A stretch of DNA of 64,000 bases from Saccharum officinarum (taxonomy: Eukaryota > Streptophyta > Magnoliopsida > Poales > Poaceae): NCBI GenBank assembly GCA_020631735.1, contig CM036160.1:110295860-110359859 (forward strand), read 5' to 3'. Every line of letters starts with the position of its first letter. Within the stretch, counting starts at the first letter, position 1. A program made the translations under genes and the position numbers. Shown here piece after piece: positions 51,772-61,370 of this stretch. The notes beneath the pieces were generated by a model, which was given only the letters and a program-made list of their open reading frames with translations, did not search any database and had not been told where the DNA came from.

Positions 51772-51800
51772 AAAATTAAGGGACCGGGTGCATTTTATCT

Positions 51801-52448
51801 TAAAAAAACACACCTCCGCTGGCGCTGGCTTGTAGCTGCATGCCTGCATAGGAGTCTAGTAAAGTCCGATGCTCGTACAGGCGACCGCCGACCGGAAACG
51901 AGAGATCACACCGATGTCACCGCTGTGCAGCAGCGCTGGGCCACATCCCTGAGGCCCTGACGCAGCTCTTGGCTGCTATTGAAGACTCTTCTGTCAGGCC
52001 AATCAGTCAGTTATTTAGCAGTATTTTTCTCTTCCAATAAATTAGTATCAGCATTAGCAGCAGCCGCAGAAACTATCAACCAAACAGTGGACCAGTCCTC
52101 TTATTGCGTACGAATCCTGCTCAAACTGAGGTGAGAGCTCAACCCCAGTGAATTTGGGCCACTATACTTTCATTCTTTGGCATCCGAAAGTGAAGTGCAA
52201 GCTCGGTCCACACGTCGGTGTGCACTGAATCACCCCATTGGCTTCAACTGCTTTTCAGTCAATAAACAATATTTTTTCTCACAACAGTTAAATTTGAGCA
52301 TAAGGGTAATCTCTGAAAACTCAGCGTTTCCATTAAAAGGCTCCAACAGCCGTGATCATATCGTATCTTTGAGGTGGTCTCAAACTGCCATCTGCTTCTT
52401 TGGACCTCACTCATACATTAACTGGTGAGCGGTGGTGTCGTGGTGACC
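51801..52448 (+). promoter_or_regulatory. Upstream region of pseudogene B
   Basis: Homologous to 7,820-7,886 and 9,358-9,727 of block A with small indels. It includes the empty target of the hAT-like element (CCCTGAGG once, near 51,950) and a TTAAAAG TATA-like motif at 52,333-52,339. Block B has an extra segment near 52,235-52,310. Confidence 0.5.
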
Positions 52449-52898
52449 ATGGCGCCTGGCCTGCATGCCGCCGTCGCCGCCGTGGTGGCGTCGCTCGCGG
52501 CCCCACGTCGCGCTCAACTGCCCCGTGCATCCGGTGCCGTCGCCTCCGCCGCCGCCCACTCCGCCCCCCAACAACCTACTCCAGGTAACGAATCGTCGTC
52601 CCCAAAGGAAAATCCGTGTTGCCCGTCCATTGTTCTTGCCGATTCGTGCGCGTGAGTGACGCTGTGCATGCGGAAATTACTGCGGTGCGCCGTGCAGAGG
52701 CTGGAGAAGCTGGGGGAAGGGGCGCTGGACGCGCCGGAGGACGTGTACGTGGACGCGGCGGCGGGCGGGGCGCTGTACAGGGCCACCAGGGACGGCTGGC
52801 TGCAGCGGATGCACCCAAACAATGGGTCCTGGGAGCGGTGGCGCTTCGTCGGCGGCACGGGGCTGCTCGGGATCACGCCGTCCGGCGACGGCACCATG

Positions 52899-53113
52899 GC
52901 CTTGTTTAGATGCCAAATTTTCTCCAAAATTTTACTATGCAAAAAGAAGATTCCCCATCATATCAAAATATTGGCACATGCATGGAGTACTAAATGTAGA
53001 TGAAATCAAAAACTAAATGCACAGTTTAGTTGTACTTTGCGAGATGAATCTTTTGAGCCTAATTAGTCAATGTTTGGACAATTATTACCAAATACAAACG
53101 AAATGCTACAGTG
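52899..53113. mobile_element. Truncated MITE at the exon 2 / intron 2 border of gene B
   Basis: GCCTTGTTTAGATGCC starts directly after GGCACCATG. The body has GAATCTTTTGAGCCTAATTA and ACCAAATACAAACGAAATGC, as in the GGCCTTGTTTAG family, but the expected right terminus (CTAAACAAGGC) is missing. Compared with gene A, the exon end, the GTAAGC donor and about 30 bp of intron are gone too. Confidence 0.75.
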
Positions 53114-53351
53114 CGCTCGTCGTTGGTTCTAGTAGGATAGGACGAATAAAAGAGAACAACTCTACGTGTTACGATCAACAGCCGCAGGAGACGCGCACGG
53201 AACACCGGTTTAAAAAATTGACGATACTTATATTTATATTAATTATTCTTGTTACTGTAACTGATTGACCAGGGACTTCTGAGAGTCGGGGAGGAAGGAG
53301 TGACCCTTCTAAAAGGACCATACCTGACCAGGAAACGGATCCGAAGAAAAA

Positions 53352-56186
53352 ATGACCACAGAGTCGTCTCCCACATCGCGACGAAACCCCGACCTCGACC
53401 CACCCCCATGGCCGCACCCACCCTGGCTGACTACGCGGCCCCAGAGGGGAGAAGGTGCGTGCCCCCCACCAGTCAGCGAAGTTGGAGGGGTCGTCTGTGA
53501 GGATAGGACGCGACCGGGACCTTCGGTGGTTGAGGAGGACGAGGTCATCCTCGAGTTTTTTGGCCAACTCTGGGCCATCGATTCTCCACCGCCGCTGGTT
53601 GCGGATAGGGTTTCGTCCACCTCAAGCAGCAGCAACTCCGCTCATCTCTTCTGGATTCGGAGGGAGCTGGTTGAGCAGAAGAGTTTCTCATCGGCTGATT
53701 GCTTTCCGGTGCGGAGATCCGATCGGATTGACAAGCCGGCCGTGAGGATCAGCTTTGGGGAGATTTGGTGTCAGCGGGAGACGAAGGAGTCGTACAAGGA
53801 GGTGCTTAAGCGAGCCATGGCGGACGGCGGCCACTGGGTCTGGCATCCGGAACCAAATCGCCCACCTCCACCGCGCAACCAGAGACCCATCCAGCAAAAT
53901 CAACCAAGGTACCATCCTCCGCAACCCCAGCGCCAGGGATGGCAGGACCCAGGGCAGCGGCAGCAGAGAGATGCTCCACCACCGCGGCAGATTCAAACAA
54001 ATCCTGCTCTGCCGCCACGTCCACCACCACCTCAGCAACAACAACCGCCCCGGCAGCCGCAGCATCAACAGCCGCTGCCTAGGCAACAACCACATCCTCC
54101 TCCCAGGTGTGGAGCTCAACAGGATGGTGGACAAGGTACTGAGAATCCTGAGATTCCCCCGTTCTACATTGATCCTAGGTATAGGAAGATGACCTGTTAC
54201 AACTGTGGAGAGCCCGGTCACTTTGTGGGAAATTGTACAAAACCAAAGGTCTGCTTCATTTGTGGGGTTCCTGGTCATCATATGAATGCTTACCCAGCTT
54301 GGAAGAGTGATCATTCTATTGCGGCTTATGTGGGTAGTTCTAGTCTGGGTTTAGGTTTTTATCACCTGGAGGTTCCAAATGTTGAGTCTACTCAGTGGTT
54401 AAACTTGACAAATTGTGGTGTGGTCAGAGTTAAAGGTGGTGAGATTAGTCTGGCTGAGCTTGAGCGTGAACTGTCTGAAATTTACTGCAAGGAATGGTCG
54501 TGGCAGATAAGGGAGTTGGAGAAGGGAAATTTTCTAGTGAGATTTCCAACACACAAAAGAGTAGCAGATATAAAGAACTATCCATCATTCAACCTCAGGA
54601 AGACTGGTGTACAAGTGGAGGTACTAGAATGGCTTGGTGATATGAAACCTTATGGTGAGCTGCAGGAAGTGTGGGTAAGGATGAATGGTATACCACCCAA
54701 ATGGTGCCATTGGAGAGTCTTTGCCCAAATTGCATCTGGTTTTGGTCTCCTGGTGGAAGTAGACTGGTCAATACTGTTCAAGACTTTCTTTGAAACTGTT
54801 AGAGTGAAAGTGGCTGTTAGGGACTACACCAAGATCCCAAGGGAGAGGTTGTTTGAATTCAGCAAGAAGCTACACATTGTAGAGTTCACAGTGGAAATGG
54901 AGCAGAATGAGGAAAAAGGGTCTAAAAATGATGGAGATAATGATGATGGAAATGATGGGGGTGATGATGGAAAGGGTGGAATGGATGAGGAGGCAGATGA
55001 TCTATATGACACTGATACTGAAAAGGAACCTAAGCATGACAATCCATCCAACAACAACTCCAACTGGAAGACCCCTTCCCAGAAATCAAGTAGCAGTCAA
55101 GGGAGTAAGACAGTTAACATGGTGATGGAGCAGGATCAACAGTTGAGGATGTTGATGGAGAGCAATAATTCTAAGCTGTTAACAGCTGGGGTGAAGATGG
55201 TTGCAGGGGGACAGAATGGCACTGATGTCTCTCTGAACCCTGGCGTATCAATCACTAAGGAAAACAGTAACTAGCAGGAGCCTGAGCTCTATTCTCCAAG
55301 TAATGGTTGTGGAATGGTTGTTGCTAGTGATACCTGTGGTGAAACTTCTGATAAAGGGTGTGGTTGGGACACACAAAGGGACACTGATCTGTGGAAAACA
55401 CCTGAACAAGTTAAGTCGGTAGTCTATGATTACCCCATTGTTGTGAACAAGTTCTACAATCTAATTGAGGAGGAATCCAATCACTCAAAATTCAAAAAGT
55501 TAGCACAGAAAGATTCAGCTACTGAGGAGTGCTCTGATCTGCTGACAAGGATGGAACTGGAGGTGTCAGAAGATGAGGAAGAGGTAGTGGTCGAAGAAGA
55601 AGAAGAAGAGGTGCTCTCTCTGGAAGAATCTGGGATCCTACCTAAGAATATAGAAGAGATAGAAGACAAATTCAATGGTAAAGGGGAGGCCAAGAAAAAC
55701 CAGAAGAGGAAGATGGGTTGGGGACCTATTATAAGGGCTCCCCGGCCCAGGAGAGGCCCTGAAGATGGAAGATCTATGATGGAAAAAGCTCAGGATCTCA
55801 AGAAAGTCAAAAATCTTGAGAAAGGTACTTATACAAAACATTCCTTTGCTTATGAAAATAATGTAGCCTTACTTAACAAGACAAGTTGTGTTAACATTTC
55901 TTTGGGTGTTGATTCTTTAACTGCAAATGAGACTATTGATAGTCTGAAATTCAAAGAGTTAGAAGATAGTAAAAGATTTGAGGAAAATAATCCAGAGGTT
56001 AACCTCCTTGACAGTCTAGAGTCTGTATTTATAGATGAGGAATTTCTTCCTTTAAATAGGAGTGGCAATATTCCTAGTAAGGAAAATACAGGGAGTTCTG
56101 ATCCTTCATGGGTCCAGGGTGCCTCTAAAGGCAAGGATATTAATTCAAAATTAGACAATAATGATATGGGCTTTCTGGAACATTAG
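53352..56186 (+). pseudogene. LINE ORF1 (RNA-binding protein), one internal stop
   Basis: Open to a TAG at 55,272-55,274. The same frame resumes (QEPELYSPSNGCG) and stays open to 56,186, so the original protein was about 944 residues. A Pro/Gln-rich segment (about 170-265) precedes two CCHC knuckles, CYNCGEPGHFVGNC and a second with Tyr in the last Cys position (CFICGVPGHHMNAY). A DUF4283-like region follows (about 340-500; LGDMKPYGELQEVWVRMNGI), then acidic Asp/Glu-rich and Ser/Asn-rich tails. ORF1 proteins of plant L1 elements coat the LINE RNA. Confidence 0.78.
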
Positions 56187-59100
56187 GGGCCTGAATAAAG
56201 AGGGCCGTCTACAATGCATTACAGATTTTGTTTAGGATAATCATTTAGACTTTGTTGGGTTTCAAGAAACTAAAAAGGAAAGTTTTCAGGACTCCTTTCT
56301 TAATTATGTTCATAAAGGCTTTTGCTGGCACTGCCTCCCTGCAGTTGGTACTGCTGGTGGTATCCTGATAGGTTTAAATGAGAGTAAGTTTGAGGCCTTA
56401 GTCTGGAATGATGGTAAATACTCTGTTTCTGTGATGATTAAGAATTCTCAGGATAAGTTGATTTGTAGATTAGTTGTGGTATATGGTTCTCCGTATGAAG
56501 AGGGTAAGTTAGAGTTCCTCCAAGAGTTAGAAAATATCCTAGCTAACTGGGATGGACCTACAGTTTTAGGAGGAGATTTTAATCTCATAACCAGTGCTAA
56601 AGAAAAAAGTAATGGAAACATTGATCAGAAATGGGCTGATTTATTTCAAGATTAGATCAATAAGTTTGGGTTGATAGAACTCAAAAATTCTTCTAGATCG
56701 TTTATGTGGTCTAATAACCAAGATCAACCTATTTTTGTTGCTTTAGATAAAGTGTTCTACAACACTATATTTGAGCAGAAGTATCCACTTTCCTTTGTTG
56801 CTGTTAAAACTAGGGCTGTTAGTGATCATGTACCTTTAATTTTGAATCTGGGTTGTCAGGAGAAGAAAAAACAAAATATTTTCATATTTGAAAAATGGTG
56901 GTTGGAACAGCCTGATTTCAAGGACCTGGTTATGAAAGTCTGGAATACTCCATGTGCTTTCTCATATCCTTTAGATATATGGCAGTTCAAGGTGAGATTG
57001 ATTAGGAAAAAAGTGAAAGAGTGGGATCTTAATGTAAATGGGGAGATTAGGAAGATGAAACAGGAACTCCTTAAGGAGTTTGATATGTTAGATATGAAGT
57101 TAGAAAAAAAGGTCTGCAACCAGGGGAGAAAATGAGGATGAAAAAGATCTCTGATGACATTGAGGCCATATGGAGAATGGAAGAGATTAAAGCTAAACAG
57201 AGATCAAGGGATAGAACTATTAAATAGGGAGATAGGAACACAGCTTATTTCCATGCTGTTGCTAATCAAAGGAATAGGAAAAAAGGATTATGGGCCTAGA
57301 GACTCCAGATGGTTGGGTAGAGGAGAATGACAAAATGCTAGAGCATGCTGTAGACTTTTATAAGTCCTTATTTGGGAAAGAACCTGATTCAAATGTTAGT
57401 CTGGAGGCTGATTTTTGGGAGGAGGATGAGAAAGTCACATCTGTGGAAAATGAGCTATTGACTGCTCCTTTCACAGAAGAAGAGGTGAAGGTGGCTTTGT
57501 TTAGCTCTTATGCTGATGGTGCACCTGGCCCTAATGGGCTTCCTTTTTTGTTCTATCAGGTTTTCTGGGACATAATTAAGTCTGATTTGTTGAACCTGGT
57601 GAACATGTTTGAGAATAACAAATTAAATTTGGAAAGAATCAATTATGCTTTGATCACTCTAATTCCAAAAGAACCTGATACCAAAAATTTGAAAAAATTC
57701 AGACCTATCAGTGTGTTAAATTGCAGTTTCAAACTGTTTTCTAAGCTACTGAATAATAGGCTAATTACTGTGGTTGATAGGTTGATAGCGACTAACCAAA
57801 CAACCTTTATAAAAGGCAGATACATTCTTGAGAGTGTCGTAGCGGCGCATGAGATCATTCATGAAATAAATAAACAGAAGGAAACGGGGATAATTCTTAA
57901 ATTGGATTATGAAAAAGCGTATGACAGGGTTAGTTGGAGTTTTCTCAAAGATATGCTTATGGCTAGGGGCTTTAGTCCCAAATGGATTAGTTAGATTCTA
58001 AGTATAGTTCAGGGGGGCTCAATTGGCATCATAATTAATGATGAAAATAGTGTGTTCTTTAAACCTGGTAAAGGGCTCAGACAGGGGGACCCCCTGTCTC
58101 CCCTGTTATTCAATCTTGTAGCAGATGTTTTTTCTAGGATGCTTATGAAAGCTGCCAGACAAAATTTGATCTCTGGTTTATTGCCACAAGTTATAGATGG
58201 GGGAGTGGTCAGTCTGCAATATGCCGATGACACACTCTTGTTCTTAGAAGCTAATATTGAAAAGGCACAAACTCTGAAATGGTTGTTAGTCTGTTTTGAA
58301 AGGATGTCAGGGATGAAGATTAATTATGACAAAAAGTGATTTGCTCACTATTGGCTTAAGCCTTGAGAATGCTAATGATTATGCTAAAGTTTTTTTGTTG
58401 CAAATTGAGTGACTTTCCTATTAAGTACCTTGGTGTCCCAAGTTGAGAAGAGTGGACATTCAACCTGTGATTGATAAGATTATTAAAAGAATTGCTGGCC
58501 GGAGGGGAAGACTGTTGACATATGCTGGGAGGCTAACTCTATTAAGAGCCTGCCTTGCAAGCATCCCCATTTATCTGTTATCCATAATAAAGTTCCCTAG
58601 ATGGGCTATAGATATGATTAACTCTCAGATGGGACATTTCTTATGGAATAACAATGAAGATAAACATAGATACCATTTGGCAAATTGGCAATTGGTGGCC
58701 CAGAAAAAAGACTTTGGGGGGTTTAGGGATTCCTGACTTAAGAAGTTTAAACTCGGCCTTGTTATGTTCCTGGATATTCAGATACCAGTTAAATAATAAT
58801 GCCATTTGGGCTCAAATTTTGGATTCCAAATATAGGACCAATAATCCTAACATTTTTTGTTGTTCAGAGGTAGGAGCTTCCCCTTTTTGGAAAGGGGTTC
58901 TCTGGGCTGCACAGGCTGCCTATATGGGTGTTAAATGGATTGTGGAAAATGGTAAGAAGATCAGGTTTTGGGAAGATACCTAGGTGGGGAATACTAGTTT
59001 GGCTATCCTGTTTTGGCCTTTGTATGCTATTAATGAACAGCAAGGTAAAACTCTTAGTGATGTGTGGGATGGGGTTAACCTGAAGCTGACATTTAGAAGA

Positions 59101-59914
59101 ACAGTTTCAGAGAATTTGATGAACCTTTGGTGGGGAACTAGTTTCCCTAATGGATGATCTTTCCTTCTCTGAAGAAGAGGATCACATTTTATGGACATAT
59201 ACTTCTTCTGGTAAATATGAAGTTCAGTCTCTGTATGCTGTAATTTCCTTTAGAGGTGTTGCCCCAGTTTATGTCAGCTCTGTCTGGAAATTAAGTGTGC
59301 CTCCCAGGGTGCAATTTTTCTTGTGGCTGGTTTCTAAGAACAGAGTTTTAACTAGGGACAATTTAGCCAAAAGACAGGAGGTGAGCAATCCTACCTGTTT
59401 GCTGTGTAATGAATTGAAATCTGTCAATCATCTGTTTTTTGAGTGTTGTGTCGCCAGGTTGATCTGGCGTTTGATCTCAGGTTTGTTGGGGGTGAATCTT
59501 GGAGACAGCTTTGAATCAGTAGCCCGTTTATGGTTGGCTAATAAAAAAACATGAATTGACTAATGTTGTGTCCTCGGCTGTGATTTGGTCAACGTGGAAA
59601 CTAAGGAATGATATTTGCTTTCAGGGGTGCCATGGACAGGGATGAAGCGTGTACTGATGCTGGTGGTCAAGATGACAAGAAGATGGGTAACGATGCTGAA
59701 GCCGGAGGTGGAAAAGCGAGTGGAAGAACTAGCAAGTCATCTGGAGAAAGAAGCTTTGTTGCCGCCGCGGATCGAGTGGAATGCCCAGGAGGGTTCGTCA
59801 TCAGAGTTAGGACAATTGGCTGCTCCGCTTTTGGTCCCCAGCGCTGTGAGTTCGAAGTGCCGAAATGATCAAGTCGCTTCTATTGACATCAGAGTTAGCT
59901 CTGTTTTGTCATGA
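56161..59914 (+). pseudogene. LINE ORF2 (endonuclease and reverse transcriptase), broken
   Basis: ATG 56,161 overlaps the end of ORF1 by 26 bp. The APE-type endonuclease reads AFWNIRGLNKEG, VGFQETKKE, LGGDFNLI and SDHVPLIL. RT blocks follow: GAPGPNGLPFLFYQ, FRPISVLNCSFKLFSK, LKLDYEKAYDRVSW, GLRQGDPLSPLLFN and YADDTLLFLEA. Then GRRGRLLTYAGRLTLL, and a zf-RVT region with PTCLLCNELKSVNHLFFEC. Catalytic motifs are present, but at least four in-frame stops (near 56,233, 56,653, 57,992 and 58,337) and several frameshifts (near 57,130 and 58,700) inactivate it. Confidence 0.85.
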
Positions 59915-61119
59915 GACTTTCATGTAAGGCGGGCGCGCCGGAAAACACTGTTCCTGAATTGCTGGTTGCTTTTGAAATATAAAGCAGGAAACCTTCGTTC
60001 TAAAAAAAAAAGGAGTCACCGCTGACCATTCTCTCGCGCCCGCGCCGCCCGCCGGTCCGGCCTTCTCCCGCCAGGTTCGCAGACGCGGCGATCGAAGCCT
60101 CGGACGGCACGGTCTACTTCAGCGACGCCAGCACCAGATTCGGCTTCGACCGGTGGTACCACGACTTCATAGAGTCCAGCGCCACCGGCCGCCTCCTCCG
60201 GTACGACCCGCGCAGCGGCGAGACGTCCGTCGTGCTCGACCGACTCGGCTTCGCCAACGGCGTCGCCCTGCCGAGGGACGAGGCCTTCGTGGTCGTCTGT
60301 GAGTTCACCAGGTAACTGAATCTTCACTCGGATCATCACACAGTGCTCGATCTCATGGAGAACCAACCAGATGTGGGGAAAAGACACGCAGGTTCAGGTG
60401 CATGAAAGTGTGGCTGAAAGGGGAGAAGGCCGGCACGGCAGAGACGTTCGTCGACCTTCCGGGGGGTCCGGATAACATTCGTCTCGGATCAGACGGTCAC
60501 TTCTGGATTGCCGTCCTCCAGGTCACTGGTTCCCGGCTCCCCCATCATCCAAACTACCGTCCTATCACTAACAGAATCACATGACAATTTTGAGTTTCCG
60601 GTGTCCGATATGCAGCTGAGGTCGCCATGGCTGGACTTCATCACCCGCTGGACCTTCACGAAGAGAGTGGTGGCTTCGTTCCCCGCGCTCGTCGAGTGGA
60701 GCAAGGGAACGGCAAAGGGAGCCATGGTGGCTCAGGTGTCGGAGGATGGCGACATCGTCCGCGTGCTCGACGACTCCGAAGGGAAGGTGATCAACTTCGT
60801 CACATCGGTGACGGAGTTCGACGGGGACATCTTCCTCGGCAGCCTCTCGACCAACTTCGTCGGGAAACTATCTCTGGCGCAGGTGACACAGCAGGAGCAG
60901 GGAGCAGCATCTTCGTAGACGTTCGAGTTCTCCGATGCTTAGCAGCCGCAAACGGGGAACACGGGGAACGTTTACGTTCCTGTGTCTGCAACATTTATGT
61001 TCTCGTAGTAAAGCATGAACATAGTTGTGATGCTTCAATGTTAATCTTTTCAGAAAAGGAGCTTCAATGTTAATTAAACTGGGGAACTTTTCAATCTAGG
61101 TCATCTTTTTGTCATTGTC

Positions 61120-61125
61120 AATAAA
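61120..61125 (+). terminator. Probable poly(A) signal of gene B
   Basis: AATAAA, conserved with 21,250-21,255 after gene A. Confidence 0.45.
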
Positions 61126-61370
61126 TGGATCTGATGTACAATAACCGATCGTGCCAGCCCAAATAGGCGAGCATCGGGCCAAGATATTGGTCCTTGTGTC
61201 AGGAAACGCCTTCCTCATAGGAGGAGACAGAAGAGTAGCTGAGCGTGGAAGTGACCGCGTGGAGTTGCGGATTTTGGTCTTGGCCCGTGTAGGTGCAGGG
61301 GCTCGGCCCAAATCGTGTGTGAGGTAACGGCAGCATATAAGCGGGTTAGATTTGTTTGGAAACGGTTATG
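61126..61370. other. 3' flank of gene B, shared with block A
   Basis: Matches 21,256-21,640 with deletions. No gene is visible. Confidence 0.5.

Larger units (their letters stand above)
33641..51800. mobile_element. 18-kb nested insertion with long inverted ends
   Basis: The left arm (about 33,641-33,750: GTAAAATACACC, TCATCAACTCTC, AAACTGTATTTTTT) recurs inverted on the right (about 51,535-51,600 and 51,772-51,800). The right arm is itself split by a MITE. Block A lacks the insert. The outer element carries HSP20-like exon pieces, so it may be a Pack-MULE. The A-rich flanks do not give a clean TSD. It contains the elements at 34,323-35,776 and 35,923-51,314. Confidence 0.55.
53311..60011 (+). 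mobile_element. L1-type LINE in exon 3 of gene B
   Basis: 6.7 kb ending in a ten-base poly(A). AAGGAGTGACC (53,295-53,305) and AAGGAGTCACC (60,010-60,020) match at 10 of 11 bases as a probable TSD. It is near full length, with ORF1 (zinc knuckles) and an ORF2 carrying endonuclease, reverse transcriptase and a C-terminal zf-RVT region. Relative to gene A, the rest of exon 3 and most of intron 3 are missing right of the poly(A), so the insertion came with, or was followed by, a deletion. Confidence 0.85.
52449..60918 (+). pseudogene. Strictosidine synthase-like / APMAP-like pseudogene (gene B)
   Basis: Duplicate of gene A. Exon 1 (52,449-52,584) has one extra base after TCGCTCGCGG, shifting the frame before the CPVxPVPSP segment. 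Exon 2 (52,698-52,898) stops at GGCACCATG, where a truncated MITE replaces its last 21 bp and the 5' splice site. Exon 3 keeps only 53,273-53,310 before an L1 LINE. Exons 4 (60,075-60,311), 5 (60,392-60,521) and 6 (60,616-60,918) remain open with intact splice sites and differ from gene A at about ten residues (for example SSATG for ASATG, EFTR for ETTR, PGGPDN for PGNPDN). A functional full-length protein is not possible. The 3' half might still be transcribed. Confidence 0.88.
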
